From the NCBI GenBank assembly GCA_016291495.1, contig JAEEXI010000022.1:1-47693 (forward strand): a stretch of 47,693 nt of DNA. Reading direction: 5' to 3'. Shown piece after piece: positions 23,458 to 33,600 of this stretch. The first letter of the stretch is position 1. Every line of letters starts with the position of its first letter. The position numbers and the translations under genes were made by a program. Under the pieces are notes generated by a model. It was not told the origin of the DNA and did no database searches. It saw only the letters and a program-made list of their open reading frames with translations. Origin of the DNA: Prevotella sp. (GTDB taxonomy: Bacteria; Bacteroidota; Bacteroidia; Bacteroidales; Bacteroidaceae).

Positions 23458-24885
23458 ATGAAACAAAAATTACACTATCTTTTTACGCTTGTGTTGTTGC
23501 TTACCGTTTCAACCGCATGGGCAAAAGATTTTACTGGAGGTGAGGTTTACACTAAGCAAGAATTTCAGTACGGCAAATTCGAAGCACGCATGATGATGGC
23601 TGCAGCATCCGGCACAGTCAGTTCCATGTTCCTTTACCAGGAAGGTTCTGAAATCCCCGATGGAAGGCCCTGGGTTGAAGTCGATCTCGAAATTTTGGGT
23701 AAAAACCCAGGCAGTTTCCAATCTAACATCATCACCGGAAAGGCAGGCGCACAGAAAACCAGCGAAAAGCATCATGCACTGAATCCTGCTTCCGATAAGG
23801 CATTCCACACTTACGCCATTGAATGGACTCCGAATTATGTTCGTTGGACAGTTGACGGTGTCGAAGTTCGTAAAACTGAAGGCGGTCAGGTTCTCAACCT
23901 CACGGGAACCCAAGGCCTCCGTTTTAACCTATGGTCGTCTGAAAGCGTAGCATGGGTCGGCTCTTTTGACGAATCCAAACTTCCGATTTTCCAGTTCATC
24001 AACTGGGTCAAGGTTTATAGGTATACTCCGGGTGCGGGATCTGACGGCAGCGATTTTACGCTCGACTGGACCGACGATTTCGACTCCTTTAATTCTGATC
24101 GCTGGGCCAAGGGCGACTGGACATTCGACGGCAACCGAGTCGATTTGACTGACAAAAATGTTTACTGCAAGTATGGCATGATGATTCTTGCCCTTAGTCC
24201 TAAGGGGCAGGAAAATTTCAATGGACCAGTGCCCATCGACATTGATGAGAGTACGCAGGCTGGCGGCGTAATTCCCAGCGACGTAAATACGGCTACACTG
24301 AACTATGCGCGTACCATCACTGGAGGCACGGATGCCTGGACGGTATGTCTGCCCTACAATCCACCAACTACCAATCTGGCCTATTACACCTTAGAGAGTG
24401 TGAGCGGAGCTACACTGAACTTCACACAGGTAACATCACCAGTAGCCAACACTCCGTATCTTGTAGTGGCTTCTGCCAATACAAATGTCGGCACGGCATT
24501 GGCAACGGAAGTTGACTTCAGTGCAGCAATTACGAATACTGGTGAAATTGACGGCTATGTATTCAAGGGTACGCTGCGCGGTCTCGCCCATGGTGCTTCA
24601 GAAGGCAAGTATATCCTGCAGGGCAACAACAAGTGGGGCGTCGTCCTTGCTGAGAAGACAAGTGTTTATATTCCACCATTCCGTGCCTATATCGAGAAGT
24701 CGAATGGTGGCGATGCCCGCTTACTCGATACCGCGTTTAGTGACGGTACAACTCCCATCACCAACATCCGAACTATCAATGCTGACGGTACGGAGCAGTG
24801 GTTCGACCTCAACGGCAGGCGCATCGCACAGCCGACGAAGAAGGGCCTTTACATTTACAATAATAAAAAAGTTCTTAGAAAATGA
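23458..24885 (+). CDS. Circularly permuted 1,3-1,4-beta-glucanase (GH16 lichenase), Fibrobacter type, with Prevotella-like C-terminus
   Basis: 475 residues. A signal peptide ends at AWA (residue 22). Residues 23-258 match the Fibrobacter succinogenes lichenase as I remember it, nearly without gaps. Catalytic E74, D76 and E78 (PWVEVDLEILG) correspond to its Glu56, Asp58 and Glu60, and W221 (GDWTFDGNR) to its Trp203, a constant offset of 18. The catalytic motif lies near the N-terminus, the mark of that enzyme's circular permutation; Bacillus lichenases have it later. After about residue 258 the Fibrobacter Pro/Ser linker is absent. Instead there are about 215 residues including a beta-rich region (AWTVCLPYNPPTTNL, TPYLVVASANTN) and a C-terminal WFDLNGRRIAQPTKKGLYIY segment common in Prevotella exported proteins. 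It should hydrolyse cereal mixed-linkage beta-glucan outside the cytoplasm. Confidence 0.9.
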   Translation: MKQKLHYLFTLVLLLTVSTAWAKDFTGGEVYTKQEFQYGKFEARMMMAAASGTVSSMFLYQEGSEIPDGRPWVEVDLEILGKNPGSFQSNIITGKAGAQKTSEKHHALNPASDKAFHTYAIEWTPNYVRWTVDGVEVRKTEGGQVLNLTGTQGLRFNLWSSESVAWVGSFDESKLPIFQFINWVKVYRYTPGAGSDGSDFTLDWTDDFDSFNSDRWAKGDWTFDGNRVDLTDKNVYCKYGMMILALSPKGQENFNGPVPIDIDESTQAGGVIPSDVNTATLNYARTITGGTDAWTVCLPYNPPTTNLAYYTLESVSGATLNFTQVTSPVANTPYLVVASANTNVGTALATEVDFSAAITNTGEIDGYVFKGTLRGLAHGASEGKYILQGNNKWGVVLAEKTSVYIPPFRAYIEKSNGGDARLLDTAFSDGTTPITNIRTINADGTEQWFDLNGRRIAQPTKKGLYIYNNKKVLRK

Positions 24886-25058
24886 TGAAAAAGAAGATAT
24901 ACGAGAAACCAGCGATGCAGGTTGTCGAGATGGAGTACCAGGGCGTATTGGCACAAAGCTTCGGCGATCCTGCTGAAGAGCCCGCTCATGTTCGTGAGTT
25001 TGAAGACATGGATTTCCTGAAATCACAACTGGGAATGGACGGATTTCCTTTTCAATAA
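24885..25058 (+). CDS. 57-residue peptide coupled to the lichenase gene
   Basis: Read directly; the ATG (24885-24887) shares its first base with the last base of the lichenase TGA. It encodes 57 residues beginning MKKKIYEKPAMQVVEMEYQG, then VLAQSFGDPAEEPAHVREFE and ending MDGFPFQ. There is no typical signal peptide and no Cys. The start MKKxYxxPxxxVxExE followed by (V/L)LAxS resembles many small unexplained Bacteroidetes proteins. The stop-start overlap and the intact frame suggest it is a real, translationally coupled gene. Function unknown. Confidence 0.7.
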   Translation: MKKKIYEKPAMQVVEMEYQGVLAQSFGDPAEEPAHVREFEDMDFLKSQLGMDGFPFQ

Positions 25059-25082
25059 CAGAGGTACTGGAGGCACAGAGGC

Positions 25083-25117
25083 ACAGAGGTTTTAAGCTTT
25101 AAACTCTGTCTTTCTCT
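25083..25117 (+). terminator. Probable terminator after the lichenase/peptide operon
   Basis: ACAGAG (25083-25088) pairs with CTCTGT (25104-25109), with partial inner pairing of TTT and AAA, followed by CTTTCTCTG. Moderate strength. Confidence 0.5.
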
Positions 25118-25140
25118 GTTGTCAAAAAAGAATAAATTCT

Positions 25141-25187
25141 TTTGTTTTGCGCTCAACTTTTCGTACCTTTGACTTCGTCGAAGGTAC
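25141..25187 (+). promoter_or_regulatory. Upstream HAD-gene promoter embedded in a palindrome
   Basis: TTTG (25141-25144), a 19-nt spacer and TACCTTTG (25164-25171) match the promoter consensus. The -7 box is the left arm of an 11-bp palindrome (GTACCTTTGAC-TTC-GTCGAAGGTAC, 25163-25187, one G-T pair), which would also be the first transcribed hairpin or an operator. Confidence 0.6.
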
Positions 25188-25212
25188 TTCCGTTCGGAAA
25201 ATTGCAAATTTA

Positions 25213-25251
25213 TTTGCATTTTCACTCACTTATTTGTACCTTTGCACCCCG
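25213..25251 (+). promoter_or_regulatory. Proximal HAD-panB promoter
   Basis: TTTG (25213-25216), a 20-nt spacer and TACCTTTG (25237-25244). Predicted start near 25251, only about 4 nt before the ATG at 25255. Confidence 0.75.
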
Positions 25252-25254
25252 AAA

Positions 25255-25869
25255 ATGAGAATGACAAAGGCTGCATTGTTTGATTTGGATGGTGTCGTAT
25301 TCGACACAGAGCCGCAGTACACCGTGTTCTGGGGAGCACAGTGCAGGGAGTTTCATCCTGAACATCTTGGGCTTGAGCACGAGATAAAAGGACAGACGCT
25401 GGACCAGATTTACGACTTGTGGTTCAGTGGTGAGCTGAAGGAAAAACAAGCACTGATAACGGAACGTCTGAATGCTTACGAGGCATCGATGGACTATTCA
25501 TATATAGTTGGATTCGAGGCGTTTATCGCAGATTTGCGAAAGCAAGGCGTGAAGACGGCTGTAGTGACCAGTTCCAACCAACAGAAGATGGAGAGCGTGT
25601 ATCGGAAACATCCGGAATTCAAGTCGTTGTTCGATGCCATCCTGACCTCAGAGGACTTCGAGCACTCCAAGCCTCATCCGGACTGTTACCTGAAAGCTGC
25701 CGCCCGTTTTGGTGCAAAGCCAGAGGAATGTGTGGTATATGAGGACAGTTTCAACGGACTGAAGGCGGGTAGGGCAGCAGGTATGCACGTCGTCGGACTC
25801 GCTACCACCAATGCGGCAGAAGCCATCGCACCACTGTGCGACGAAGTAATCAACAATTATGAACATTAA
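25255..25869 (+). CDS. HAD-family phosphatase/phosphomutase
   Basis: 204 residues from the ATG at 25255; a second ATG six bases later is also possible. HAD motifs are complete: [11 protein letters not shown] (nucleophile and acid Asp), VTSSNQQ (Ser/Thr), [13 protein letters not shown] (Lys) and [17 protein letters not shown] (Asp pair). The helical cap between motifs I and II fits the beta-phosphoglucomutase/2-deoxyglucose-6-phosphatase subgroup. Substrate not known. Head of a three-gene operon with panB (11-bp gap). Confidence 0.92.
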   Translation: MRMTKAALFDLDGVVFDTEPQYTVFWGAQCREFHPEHLGLEHEIKGQTLDQIYDLWFSGELKEKQALITERLNAYEASMDYSYIVGFEAFIADLRKQGVKTAVVTSSNQQKMESVYRKHPEFKSLFDAILTSEDFEHSKPHPDCYLKAAARFGAKPEECVVYEDSFNGLKAGRAAGMHVVGLATTNAAEAIAPLCDEVINNYEH

Positions 25870-25880
25870 TCATTGAAAAT

Positions 25881-26702
25881 ATGAGCGGATATTTAGTAAG
25901 TGACTCACGGAAGGTGACGACACACAGGTTTATTGAGATGAAGCAGAAGGGAGAGAAAATCTCCATGTTGACATCGTATGACTATACGACGGCAGGAATT
26001 GTGGACCGTGCAGGTATTGACGGCATCCTGATTGGCGATTCTGCCTCGAACGTGATGGCTGGTAACCAGACGACGCTGCCTATGACGGTAGATCAGATGA
26101 TTTATCATGCCCGTTCCGTCGTGAAGGCAGTTAACCGTGCCCTGGTAGTCTGCGACATGCCTTTCGGTTCGTATCAGGTGAATGCCGCTGAGGGTGTGAG
26201 CAATGCCATCCGTATCATGAAAGAGAGCGGTTGTGACGCCCTGAAACTGGAAGGCGGTGTGGAGATTATCGATACCGTGAAGCGCATCCTGGATGCCGGT
26301 ATTCCTGTGATGGGACACTTAGGACTGACTCCGCAGAGTATCAATAAATTCGGAACGTATGCCGTCCGTGCCAAAGAGCAGGAGGAGGCTGAAAAACTGA
26401 TCTCTGATGCCAAGCTGTTGGCAGAAACTGGCTGTTTCTCCGTGGTTCTTGAGAAGGTGCCTGCCCAACTGGCTGCTGAGGTCTCGAAGGAAATCAGCGT
26501 GCCTACGATTGGTATCGGAGCGGGTAACGGTACTGACGGACAGATTCTTGTCATAGCCGATATGCTGGGCATGACACAAGGTTTCTCGCCCCGTTTCCTG
26601 CGTCGTTATGCCGACCTGAACATGGTGATGACAGATGCCATCGGCAATTACGTCACTGACGTGAAGAACGGTGACTTCCCTAATGAGAGTGAATCGTATT
26701 AA
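25881..26702 (+). CDS. panB: 3-methyl-2-oxobutanoate hydroxymethyltransferase
   Basis: 273 residues, standard length. Motifs: [54 protein letters not shown] and VPTIGIGAG, which include the Mg-binding Asp residues and the catalytic Glu region (VVLEKVP). It transfers a hydroxymethyl group from methylene-tetrahydrofolate to 2-oxoisovalerate, the first step of pantothenate synthesis. No panC or panD is nearby. Confidence 0.97.
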   Translation: MSGYLVSDSRKVTTHRFIEMKQKGEKISMLTSYDYTTAGIVDRAGIDGILIGDSASNVMAGNQTTLPMTVDQMIYHARSVVKAVNRALVVCDMPFGSYQVNAAEGVSNAIRIMKESGCDALKLEGGVEIIDTVKRILDAGIPVMGHLGLTPQSINKFGTYAVRAKEQEEAEKLISDAKLLAETGCFSVVLEKVPAQLAAEVSKEISVPTIGIGAGNGTDGQILVIADMLGMTQGFSPRFLRRYADLNMVMTDAIGNYVTDVKNGDFPNESESY

Positions 26703-26705
26703 GCA

Positions 26706-27884
26706 TTGAATAGTCAAAACACAAAAGTACACATCAAGCTCTGGCATCGGGAGTTCTGGCAGTTGGCTATTGCCAATCTGTTTCTGTCGATGTCTGTCTA
26801 TATGCTCATTCCTGTGTTGCCCCAATGGCTGATACAGGAAGAGAATTTCTCGATGCTGGAGGCGGGCTTGTCGATGGGTATCTTCGCCCTAGGACTCTTC
26901 CTGTTCGGACCGTTCGTGTCGTACATGGTACAGCACTATCGCCGCAACCGAGTCTGTATGCATGCCATCGTCTTGCTGGTGCTTTGTCATGGACTATTAT
27001 GGTATATTGACAACCTGAAGAGTGAGTTTGTAGAGTTCGGACTGATACTCCTGCAGCGTTTTGTATTAGGATCCTTGTTCGGATTCGCCCAGATGGTGCT
27101 GTCGAGTACACTGGTGATAGACACCTGTGAGTCGTTCCAGCGTACAGAAGCCAACCACAGTGCCTCGTGGTTCGGACGTTTCGCTTTGTCGTTAGGTCCT
27201 TTGGCAGGTATTGTGATACAACAGATATGGGGCTTCAATATCGTCATCATCGTGGCAGCAGCTCTTGCCTTGGCAGCAGTATTACTCATCAGAACGGTTG
27301 ACTTTCCTTTCCGAGCTCCAGAAGAACATGTGCACGTGTTCAGTTGTGACCGTTTCCTGCTGGACAAGGGTGGGGTATTGTTCCTGAATCTCCTGATGAT
27401 AACCATTGCTATTGGCATCGCTATCGGCCAGATGGATAGTCTGCAGGAATTCGGAATGATGATGATAGGGTTCTTCTTGGCATTACTCGCCCAACGGTTT
27501 ATATTCCGTGACGCAGAACTGAAGAGCGAGGTGGTGACAGGACTGATTCTCCTATCTGCAGCCCTGCTGATTATCCAGACACGTCATACCGTAGCAGCGG
27601 GCTATATCTCATCGACGTTCATCGGAATGGCAACAGGTATCATAGGTACGCGTTTCCTGCTGTTCTTCATCAAACTCAGCCGCCATTGTCAGCGAGGTAC
27701 CTCACAGAGCAGTTTCATGCTAGCCTGGGAGAGCGGCTTGGCCCTGGGAGTAGGTGTTATCTATCTGATGACGGAATGGCTGCCCCAACAGTTGAACATC
27801 GTTGCCCTTGCCTTGGCAATCGCTGCATTACTGATGTACAATTGGATGACACATTCGTGGTTTATGACGCACAAGAACCGCTAA
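26706..27884 (+). CDS. MFS transporter
   Basis: 392 residues with about 12 membrane helices (LAIANLFLSMSVYMLIPVLP, LVFGSF-type loops, VIYLMTEWLPQQLNIVALAL). The only in-frame start close to the panB stop is TTG at 26706, 3 bp after it; the next ATG lies inside the first helix, so TTG initiation is likely. The layout resembles drug or sugar efflux members of the major facilitator superfamily. Substrate unknown. The 3' end overlaps addB on the other strand by 4 bp. Confidence 0.88.
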   Translation: MNSQNTKVHIKLWHREFWQLAIANLFLSMSVYMLIPVLPQWLIQEENFSMLEAGLSMGIFALGLFLFGPFVSYMVQHYRRNRVCMHAIVLLVLCHGLLWYIDNLKSEFVEFGLILLQRFVLGSLFGFAQMVLSSTLVIDTCESFQRTEANHSASWFGRFALSLGPLAGIVIQQIWGFNIVIIVAAALALAAVLLIRTVDFPFRAPEEHVHVFSCDRFLLDKGGVLFLNLLMITIAIGIAIGQMDSLQEFGMMMIGFFLALLAQRFIFRDAELKSEVVTGLILLSAALLIIQTRHTVAAGYISSTFIGMATGIIGTRFLLFFIKLSRHCQRGTSQSSFMLAWESGLALGVGVIYLMTEWLPQQLNIVALALAIAALLMYNWMTHSWFMTHKNR

Positions 27885-30658
27885 TTCCTTCCACAAAGTC
27901 GGGCATACGGACAGTTCCGACATTTTTTCTGATCCTCTACGGGCATTAAAGGCATATCGGGATTGAAAATCTCGTCAATACATTCTTGTAATTTTTCCCT
28001 AAACGGGGCGATGAAAGGCTGGACATCCAGGATTTTCTCTTTTCCAAAGAGGAGAGTGGGGTCATAATCGTCACCTGCCGAGTGCTGGATAAACAACAGG
28101 GCAGGGCTGACGGGTAGCTGCTCTTTATTCAAGCGAGGACTTTGTCGGACGATGCTACTATATAATAAGGTCTGGAGATAATAGCCATTGTGTGTGTCGC
28201 TGGTCTCAAAGATGCTCTCAACATCCGGCAGGGTTTTCATCGTACCACCTCCCGTCTTATAGTCAATCACACGGATACGTTCCTGTTGGTCAGTGACTAC
28301 CGCATCCAAGCGGTCGATGGTGCCTCCGATGGTTGTCGTAAAGGAAGTGTCACCCTGATGGATGGTCCAGTCGTCAATCACCTCACGTTCCAACTGATGG
28401 ATGGTGAAGGGAGCCAGTTGTAGGTCTATCTGCAACAGTTGTCTGACATAATGGATAATGACCTCCCTGTTGATCAGCTGTAGTCCGCTGTACGCTTGCT
28501 TGTCAGGAAGCTGTTCGCGGAAAGCGCGGTCGACCGCCATCTCAATGGCCGACTTTGATTGCAGGATTTGTTGCAATTGAACTTTCTCAATGCGATGACT
28601 CTGTTGCATCAGTTGTTCGTAGATATACTGTGATGCAGCATGGAAGACGATACCAAACAGGCGGTCATCAATCCGGAGTTCTTCCTCATCAGGCTCTTTG
28701 AGCCCACCGACATAGCGGTAGAAGAATTTGAGTGCGCAACGGCGGTAGGTATTGATGGCAGTAGGTGTCAGCAGGGCATGACGGGTGTCAGACTGTTTGG
28801 CAAAACGAGCCTTCAGCAGTTCCATCACCTGTGGGGTCTTTTCAGCCGCTTCTGCCTTACGCGATATGATCTGTTGACCAGCCTTCAGCGTAAACTGACG
28901 GATGGGATGTCCGCTCTCTACCAACAGCTGGAGCATGAAGCGACTCATCTCACCAGTCTGTCCATCGTCCGTCGCATTATTATAGACGAGGGTGACATCA
29001 GAGGCCCTTTGCAGGAGCCGATGGAAATAATAGGCATAGATGGACGTCTTATGGTCGATGGTCGTCAAGTCATAAGCCTTCCGCAGACTATGCGGAATGA
29101 ATGAGCTGTCGCTGACTCCCTTTGGCATATTCCCCTCATTGCAGGAGAGCATCAGCACATGGTCGAAGTCCAGGTTACGCGACTCGAGGATTCCCATGAT
29201 CTGGATACCCTCGGCAGGTTCTCCATGAAAAGGAATGGAAGTGGTCTGTATCAACTGGTGAACCAGTCGCTGCAGGGTGGTGAGATTGACAGACAGGTCG
29301 CCACTAGCTACCAAGCCAGCTAATCGGTTGATGAGGGTGTAGGTTCGGAAGATGGCTTCATCCCGTAGGGATGCCATCTGTTCTGTGGTAGTATCCTGTT
29401 GGGCTTGCTGTGCCACATGACGGAGCAGGCGGGCTATCCACAGAAAGATAGCTTCTGTCTGGAACAGGCTCTCCGTATCGCAACTCCTAAGAAGTTCGTC
29501 CGTCAGGTATTTATAATAAGGATGACGTCGAATGGCCCTCATCAGACGGGGACGGAAACCTCCTATCTGTAGGTCTATCAACAGGTTGACGAACGAGGCA
29601 GCAGGGGTCTGTACCAAAGGATAGCCTGTGGTGACATTCACCTTGTCAACTTCCTCTGGGATACAATGGATGGCTACGGGCAACAGGTGTTCGTCGCAGA
29701 GCAGGATGGCCGTCCGCTTTCCGTCAGCATAGCGCTGATGCTCTTTCAGCCAGGTACTCATATAGCGTGCCTGTATATTCTCCGTCGGAGCAGAGATATA
29801 AGTAATCTGCTTGGGTTGTTGGAACTGGCGATAGAGGTCATCGTCGTTATTGTCGAGCTCGTTGGGGAAATCGTCCAAATACTGTGAGAGGTAGAAACCA
29901 GCCTCCTGCTGCATGTAATAATGGTCGAAGTCCCAATAGAAGAAAGCCTTCCCTTCCTGTTTCAGCCACTTAAAGAGCCGTTTCTCCACTTGGTGCAGGA
30001 GATTGAAGCCTACGAAGAGGTAACGGTCGTATAGAGCGGGAAATGGGGTAGTGGGAGAGGAGAGTGCTTCTACGACATTGCGGTAGAGGGCTCCTTCATA
30101 GGCCAGTCCCTGCGATGTAAGACGCTGGTTGAAATCGTGATAGATATCAGCAAAATGGCTCCATAGCTTGAGGAACCGTTCTTTGAGTGCACTGTTATGG
30201 TCTTCTGAGAAATTGCTGAAGAACTGCTGTATGATGGCACGTTGCTCGTCGGTGAGGTAGCTGACATCGTCCAGTTCGTGGATGTCACGCAGGTTGGCAA
30301 ATACACGGTCGGCATCTGCCATATTCTTGTCGATATCATCAAAGTCGGACAGCAGCAGTTGTCCCCATCCGTAGAAATGATCCAGTGTCTCGTCAATCCC
30401 TGTACAGGTGACAAACGACTGATGGAGGTCGCAGACTAGTTTGATGGGATCGGCCACCTGTAAGTTGCTCTGCTGACGAAACAGGTCGCTGATGGTGATG
30501 TAGGAAGGACTCCAGACTGGATGGTCTGTCAGACGGGCAAGATGCTCGTTCAGGAATAGTGAGGCCCGTTTGTTGGGAAAGACGATGGCTGTACGAGACA
30601 GATCGTGTCCGTATTTGTTGATGATATCTTCAGCTACATATTCCAAAAAACTCTTCAT
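27881..30658 (-). CDS. addB: AddB-like recombination nuclease subunit (PD-(D/E)XK, iron-sulfur)
   Basis: 925 residues. The N-terminal region (TAIVFPNKRASLFLNEHLAR) and central motifs (FDHVLMLSCNEGNMP, TSIYAYYFHRLLQRA) resemble the inactivated helicase of AddB. The C-terminal nuclease has INTYRRCALKFFYRYV, GIVFHAASQYIYEQL, GGTIDRLDAV and VIDYKTGGG. Four cysteines (YRRC and CRNCPYARLC) fit the AddB 4Fe-4S cluster. With AddA, encoded upstream, it would resect double-strand breaks for recombination. Bacteroidetes versions are diverged, so the symbol is by analogy. Confidence 0.87.
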   Translation of the reverse strand: MKSFLEYVAEDIINKYGHDLSRTAIVFPNKRASLFLNEHLARLTDHPVWSPSYITISDLFRQQSNLQVADPIKLVCDLHQSFVTCTGIDETLDHFYGWGQLLLSDFDDIDKNMADADRVFANLRDIHELDDVSYLTDEQRAIIQQFFSNFSEDHNSALKERFLKLWSHFADIYHDFNQRLTSQGLAYEGALYRNVVEALSSPTTPFPALYDRYLFVGFNLLHQVEKRLFKWLKQEGKAFFYWDFDHYYMQQEAGFYLSQYLDDFPNELDNNDDDLYRQFQQPKQITYISAPTENIQARYMSTWLKEHQRYADGKRTAILLCDEHLLPVAIHCIPEEVDKVNVTTGYPLVQTPAASFVNLLIDLQIGGFRPRLMRAIRRHPYYKYLTDELLRSCDTESLFQTEAIFLWIARLLRHVAQQAQQDTTTEQMASLRDEAIFRTYTLINRLAGLVASGDLSVNLTTLQRLVHQLIQTTSIPFHGEPAEGIQIMGILESRNLDFDHVLMLSCNEGNMPKGVSDSSFIPHSLRKAYDLTTIDHKTSIYAYYFHRLLQRASDVTLVYNNATDDGQTGEMSRFMLQLLVESGHPIRQFTLKAGQQIISRKAEAAEKTPQVMELLKARFAKQSDTRHALLTPTAINTYRRCALKFFYRYVGGLKEPDEEELRIDDRLFGIVFHAASQYIYEQLMQQSHRIEKVQLQQILQSKSAIEMAVDRAFREQLPDKQAYSGLQLINREVIIHYVRQLLQIDLQLAPFTIHQLEREVIDDWTIHQGDTSFTTTIGGTIDRLDAVVTDQQERIRVIDYKTGGGTMKTLPDVESIFETSDTHNGYYLQTLLYSSIVRQSPRLNKEQLPVSPALLFIQHSAGDDYDPTLLFGKEKILDVQPFIAPFREKLQECIDEIFNPDMPLMPVEDQKKCRNCPYARLCGRN

Positions 30659-30675
30659 AAGTCCTCTATCTCCTT

Positions 30676-33600
30676 CTATCTTCTTCTAACTTCTTCAATT
30701 TTATTCGAATACACATACCACAAATAACCCTCCACTTGTTTGTGTCCCATATCGTGAAGCAGTTGCATGTATTCTCTCACTTGACCCTGATAGTCCGGAT
30801 GGGGATGTCCAAATTTGAAATCGACGACGATTATACGCTGTCCGTCAGTCATGACTCTGTCAGGGCGACGTTCACAGACACGTCCGTCGGCATCCTTATA
30901 CAGAATGGTACATTCGTTATATAACGTCCACTTATCAGAGAACCATTCTCGCACACGGGCATCCTCCAGTCGTTTACGAAGGAGGGAAGTGACCTTTGTC
31001 ACCGTCATTTCCTCATCATAGAGGACACCGTCCTGTTGCAGTTGCTGCAAGGCTTCATCCACATCGGCTATGGTACGGATATGGGAGAAGACGTGATGCA
31101 AGATGCTACCTATTTTGATATAACTCTGCTGGGTCGTCTCTTCCTCGTCGGCTTCTATGAATTCACGACTCTTATTGCTCTGGCGGAACTCCGTCTTATG
31201 ACCAAAGACGTCCATGTTCACAGACAGTTGCTCAGAGGTTTTCAGGAAAACATTGTCAGAGGTTTTCTGCTGTCGTCCCTCGTCCGTACAGAGTGTTCCA
31301 AACGAGAAGGTGATATCGGCCTTTTCGTCCTCAATACCATTCAATACCGTTCCGTCTAACTTCAATTCAGGAAGAACCTGTTCTATCAGGAAAGAACGAC
31401 TCTGTTTCGCCTTCCGCTTACCAATCACGAAGAGGTTCTTACAGGCTCGGGTGAAGGCTACATAGAGAAGGTTCAGGTTGTCGACAGTCACTTGCAGATG
31501 CTCGTTGAGATAGTCGCCCTCATAAATGGTACCCTTCATCTTTTTCTCCCCATAGTCGATAACAGCTACAGGCAATTCATTGAAAGGTGCTACCTGAGGT
31601 TCACACCAGATCGTCTCGCCACGTTCTAACTGCCAGTCACAGAAAGGCAACAGCACGTGGTCGTACTCCAAACCTTTACTCTTGTGAATCGTCAGGATAC
31701 GGACACCATGAAGTTCATCACTCTGGATGGTCTTCTTGTGTAAGTCCTGTTCCCAACTCTCAATAAAAGCGTCAATCCCCGTACTGTTATCAACAGTAAA
31801 CTGGAGGAGGAAATCGTAGAAGGCACAGAGATAGGCACTCTGGTCTTTCAACCGCTGTAACTCGAAAATCTGAAAGAGTTGCTCCACCAGTTCGTATAGC
31901 GGCAGCATCAACAGTTCGTCAAAGTGTTTGATATAGGCTTCGGGCAACAAGTCGTCAGCAGAGACGCTCTTCAACAACAGGGTTGCATCAGTGGTTTGCT
32001 CGCCTAACACTTCCCGATGGTACGTCTTGACAATATTGGCTTTAGTCAGGATATCTGAAGGGTGGGTGAGCAGACGCAAAGCATCCACTAACAGTCTCAC
32101 GGAAACGGAAGCATCCAGACGGAAGGCCTCGTCGCTGACAATCGTTATCTCGGGCATCTGTTCTGCGAAATAGTTGGCGATGAGGGTAATGATATCGTTT
32201 GCCCTCACCAGAATGGCTATTTTGCTTTGAGAGATGCCACGTGCCAATAGTTCTTTGATGGTATCGCCCAACAGCTCCAGAGTACGTTCTCGGTAATCAG
32301 TGGCAGGCAACAGACGGATATCCACATAGCCCTGAGAAGTACGGCGTTCAGGAATCTGTTGACAGACATCCGCATAGGCATTCCCTAACTGTTGGGCGCC
32401 TGTTGGATACTGCTCACCTAACGCATCGTGTTCCTGTTTGGCAGCAACGGTAAAGAAAGCATTATTGAAGAGAATGATATTCCGTTCAGAGCGATAGTTG
32501 GTCTGCAGAGGCTTTATCTCCATCATCTCGCTAGGAAACTGCTGTTCGATATTGTTCAGCAGTCGCCAGTCACCAGAGCGCCAACGATACACGCTCTGTT
32601 TGACATCACCGACTATCAGGTTCTCTGAACCCACATGACTCATACATTCCTGCATCAGGACCTTAAAATTCTTCCACTGGACAGTACTGGTGTCTTGGAA
32701 CTCGTCAATCATCACGTGATGAAGCTGGGCACCAATCTTTTCAAAGATAAACGGAGCATCACTCTCTTGGATCAGGGCATGCAACAGGTGTTGGGTATTA
32801 CCCAGTAAGAATACATTCGCCTCATCGTTGATGTCCTTGACTTTTTGTTCTATACTACTCAGAAGACGCAGGTTGTTCAGATGACTCAGCGTCAGCTTGG
32901 CAGACTGGTAGAGTCGCCATTGTTTCTCACGCTCTTCTTCCGCATGATTCAACATGGGTATCAATACCTGATCGGCAAGAATATGAATTTCCTCTGCACG
33001 AGAATGATCTTTCTTATACCAGTACTCCGGACCAGTCATCGCCTTCGAAGCAGTGTCGTTAAGGATAGAGGAGTCGAACTGTCCGTTCTTGAGTTTCAAG
33101 AAATAGCCAGAAACACCCCGAGACCCACTTTTGATGTCGGCAACTGTCAGGTGTTCTTGTTCCAGGGTGTCGAAGAAAGTGGCAGCAATGGTGAGCATCC
33201 GTTCCTTGGCGTCGTCACGAATTTGGCGGAGTTTCTTGGTATATTGTTCAAAGAAGCCTTTTTCCGTCATCTTCTCATTCAGTTCACTACGATGTTCTTT
33301 GTAGTAGTCTCGGAAAATTGTTTTTCCAAATTGTTTGATCTCACGGATGAAACTTGTATTTTTCTCATCATCATTACTCCAACTCTTATCCTCCATCAGA
33401 CTGTCCATGATATAATGCAGCAACCATTGCAGGATAAGGTCGGTATGCTTAAGGTTATCGATGAGTTGATCGACAGCCATTTCTTCCACCTGGTCTCCAC
33501 TTAATCCCACACGGAGGTTTGCCGTCAATTCCAGTTCATGAGCTAGGTTCCGAAGTACACTCTGGAAAAAGGCATCGATGGTCTGTACACGGAAATTGTT

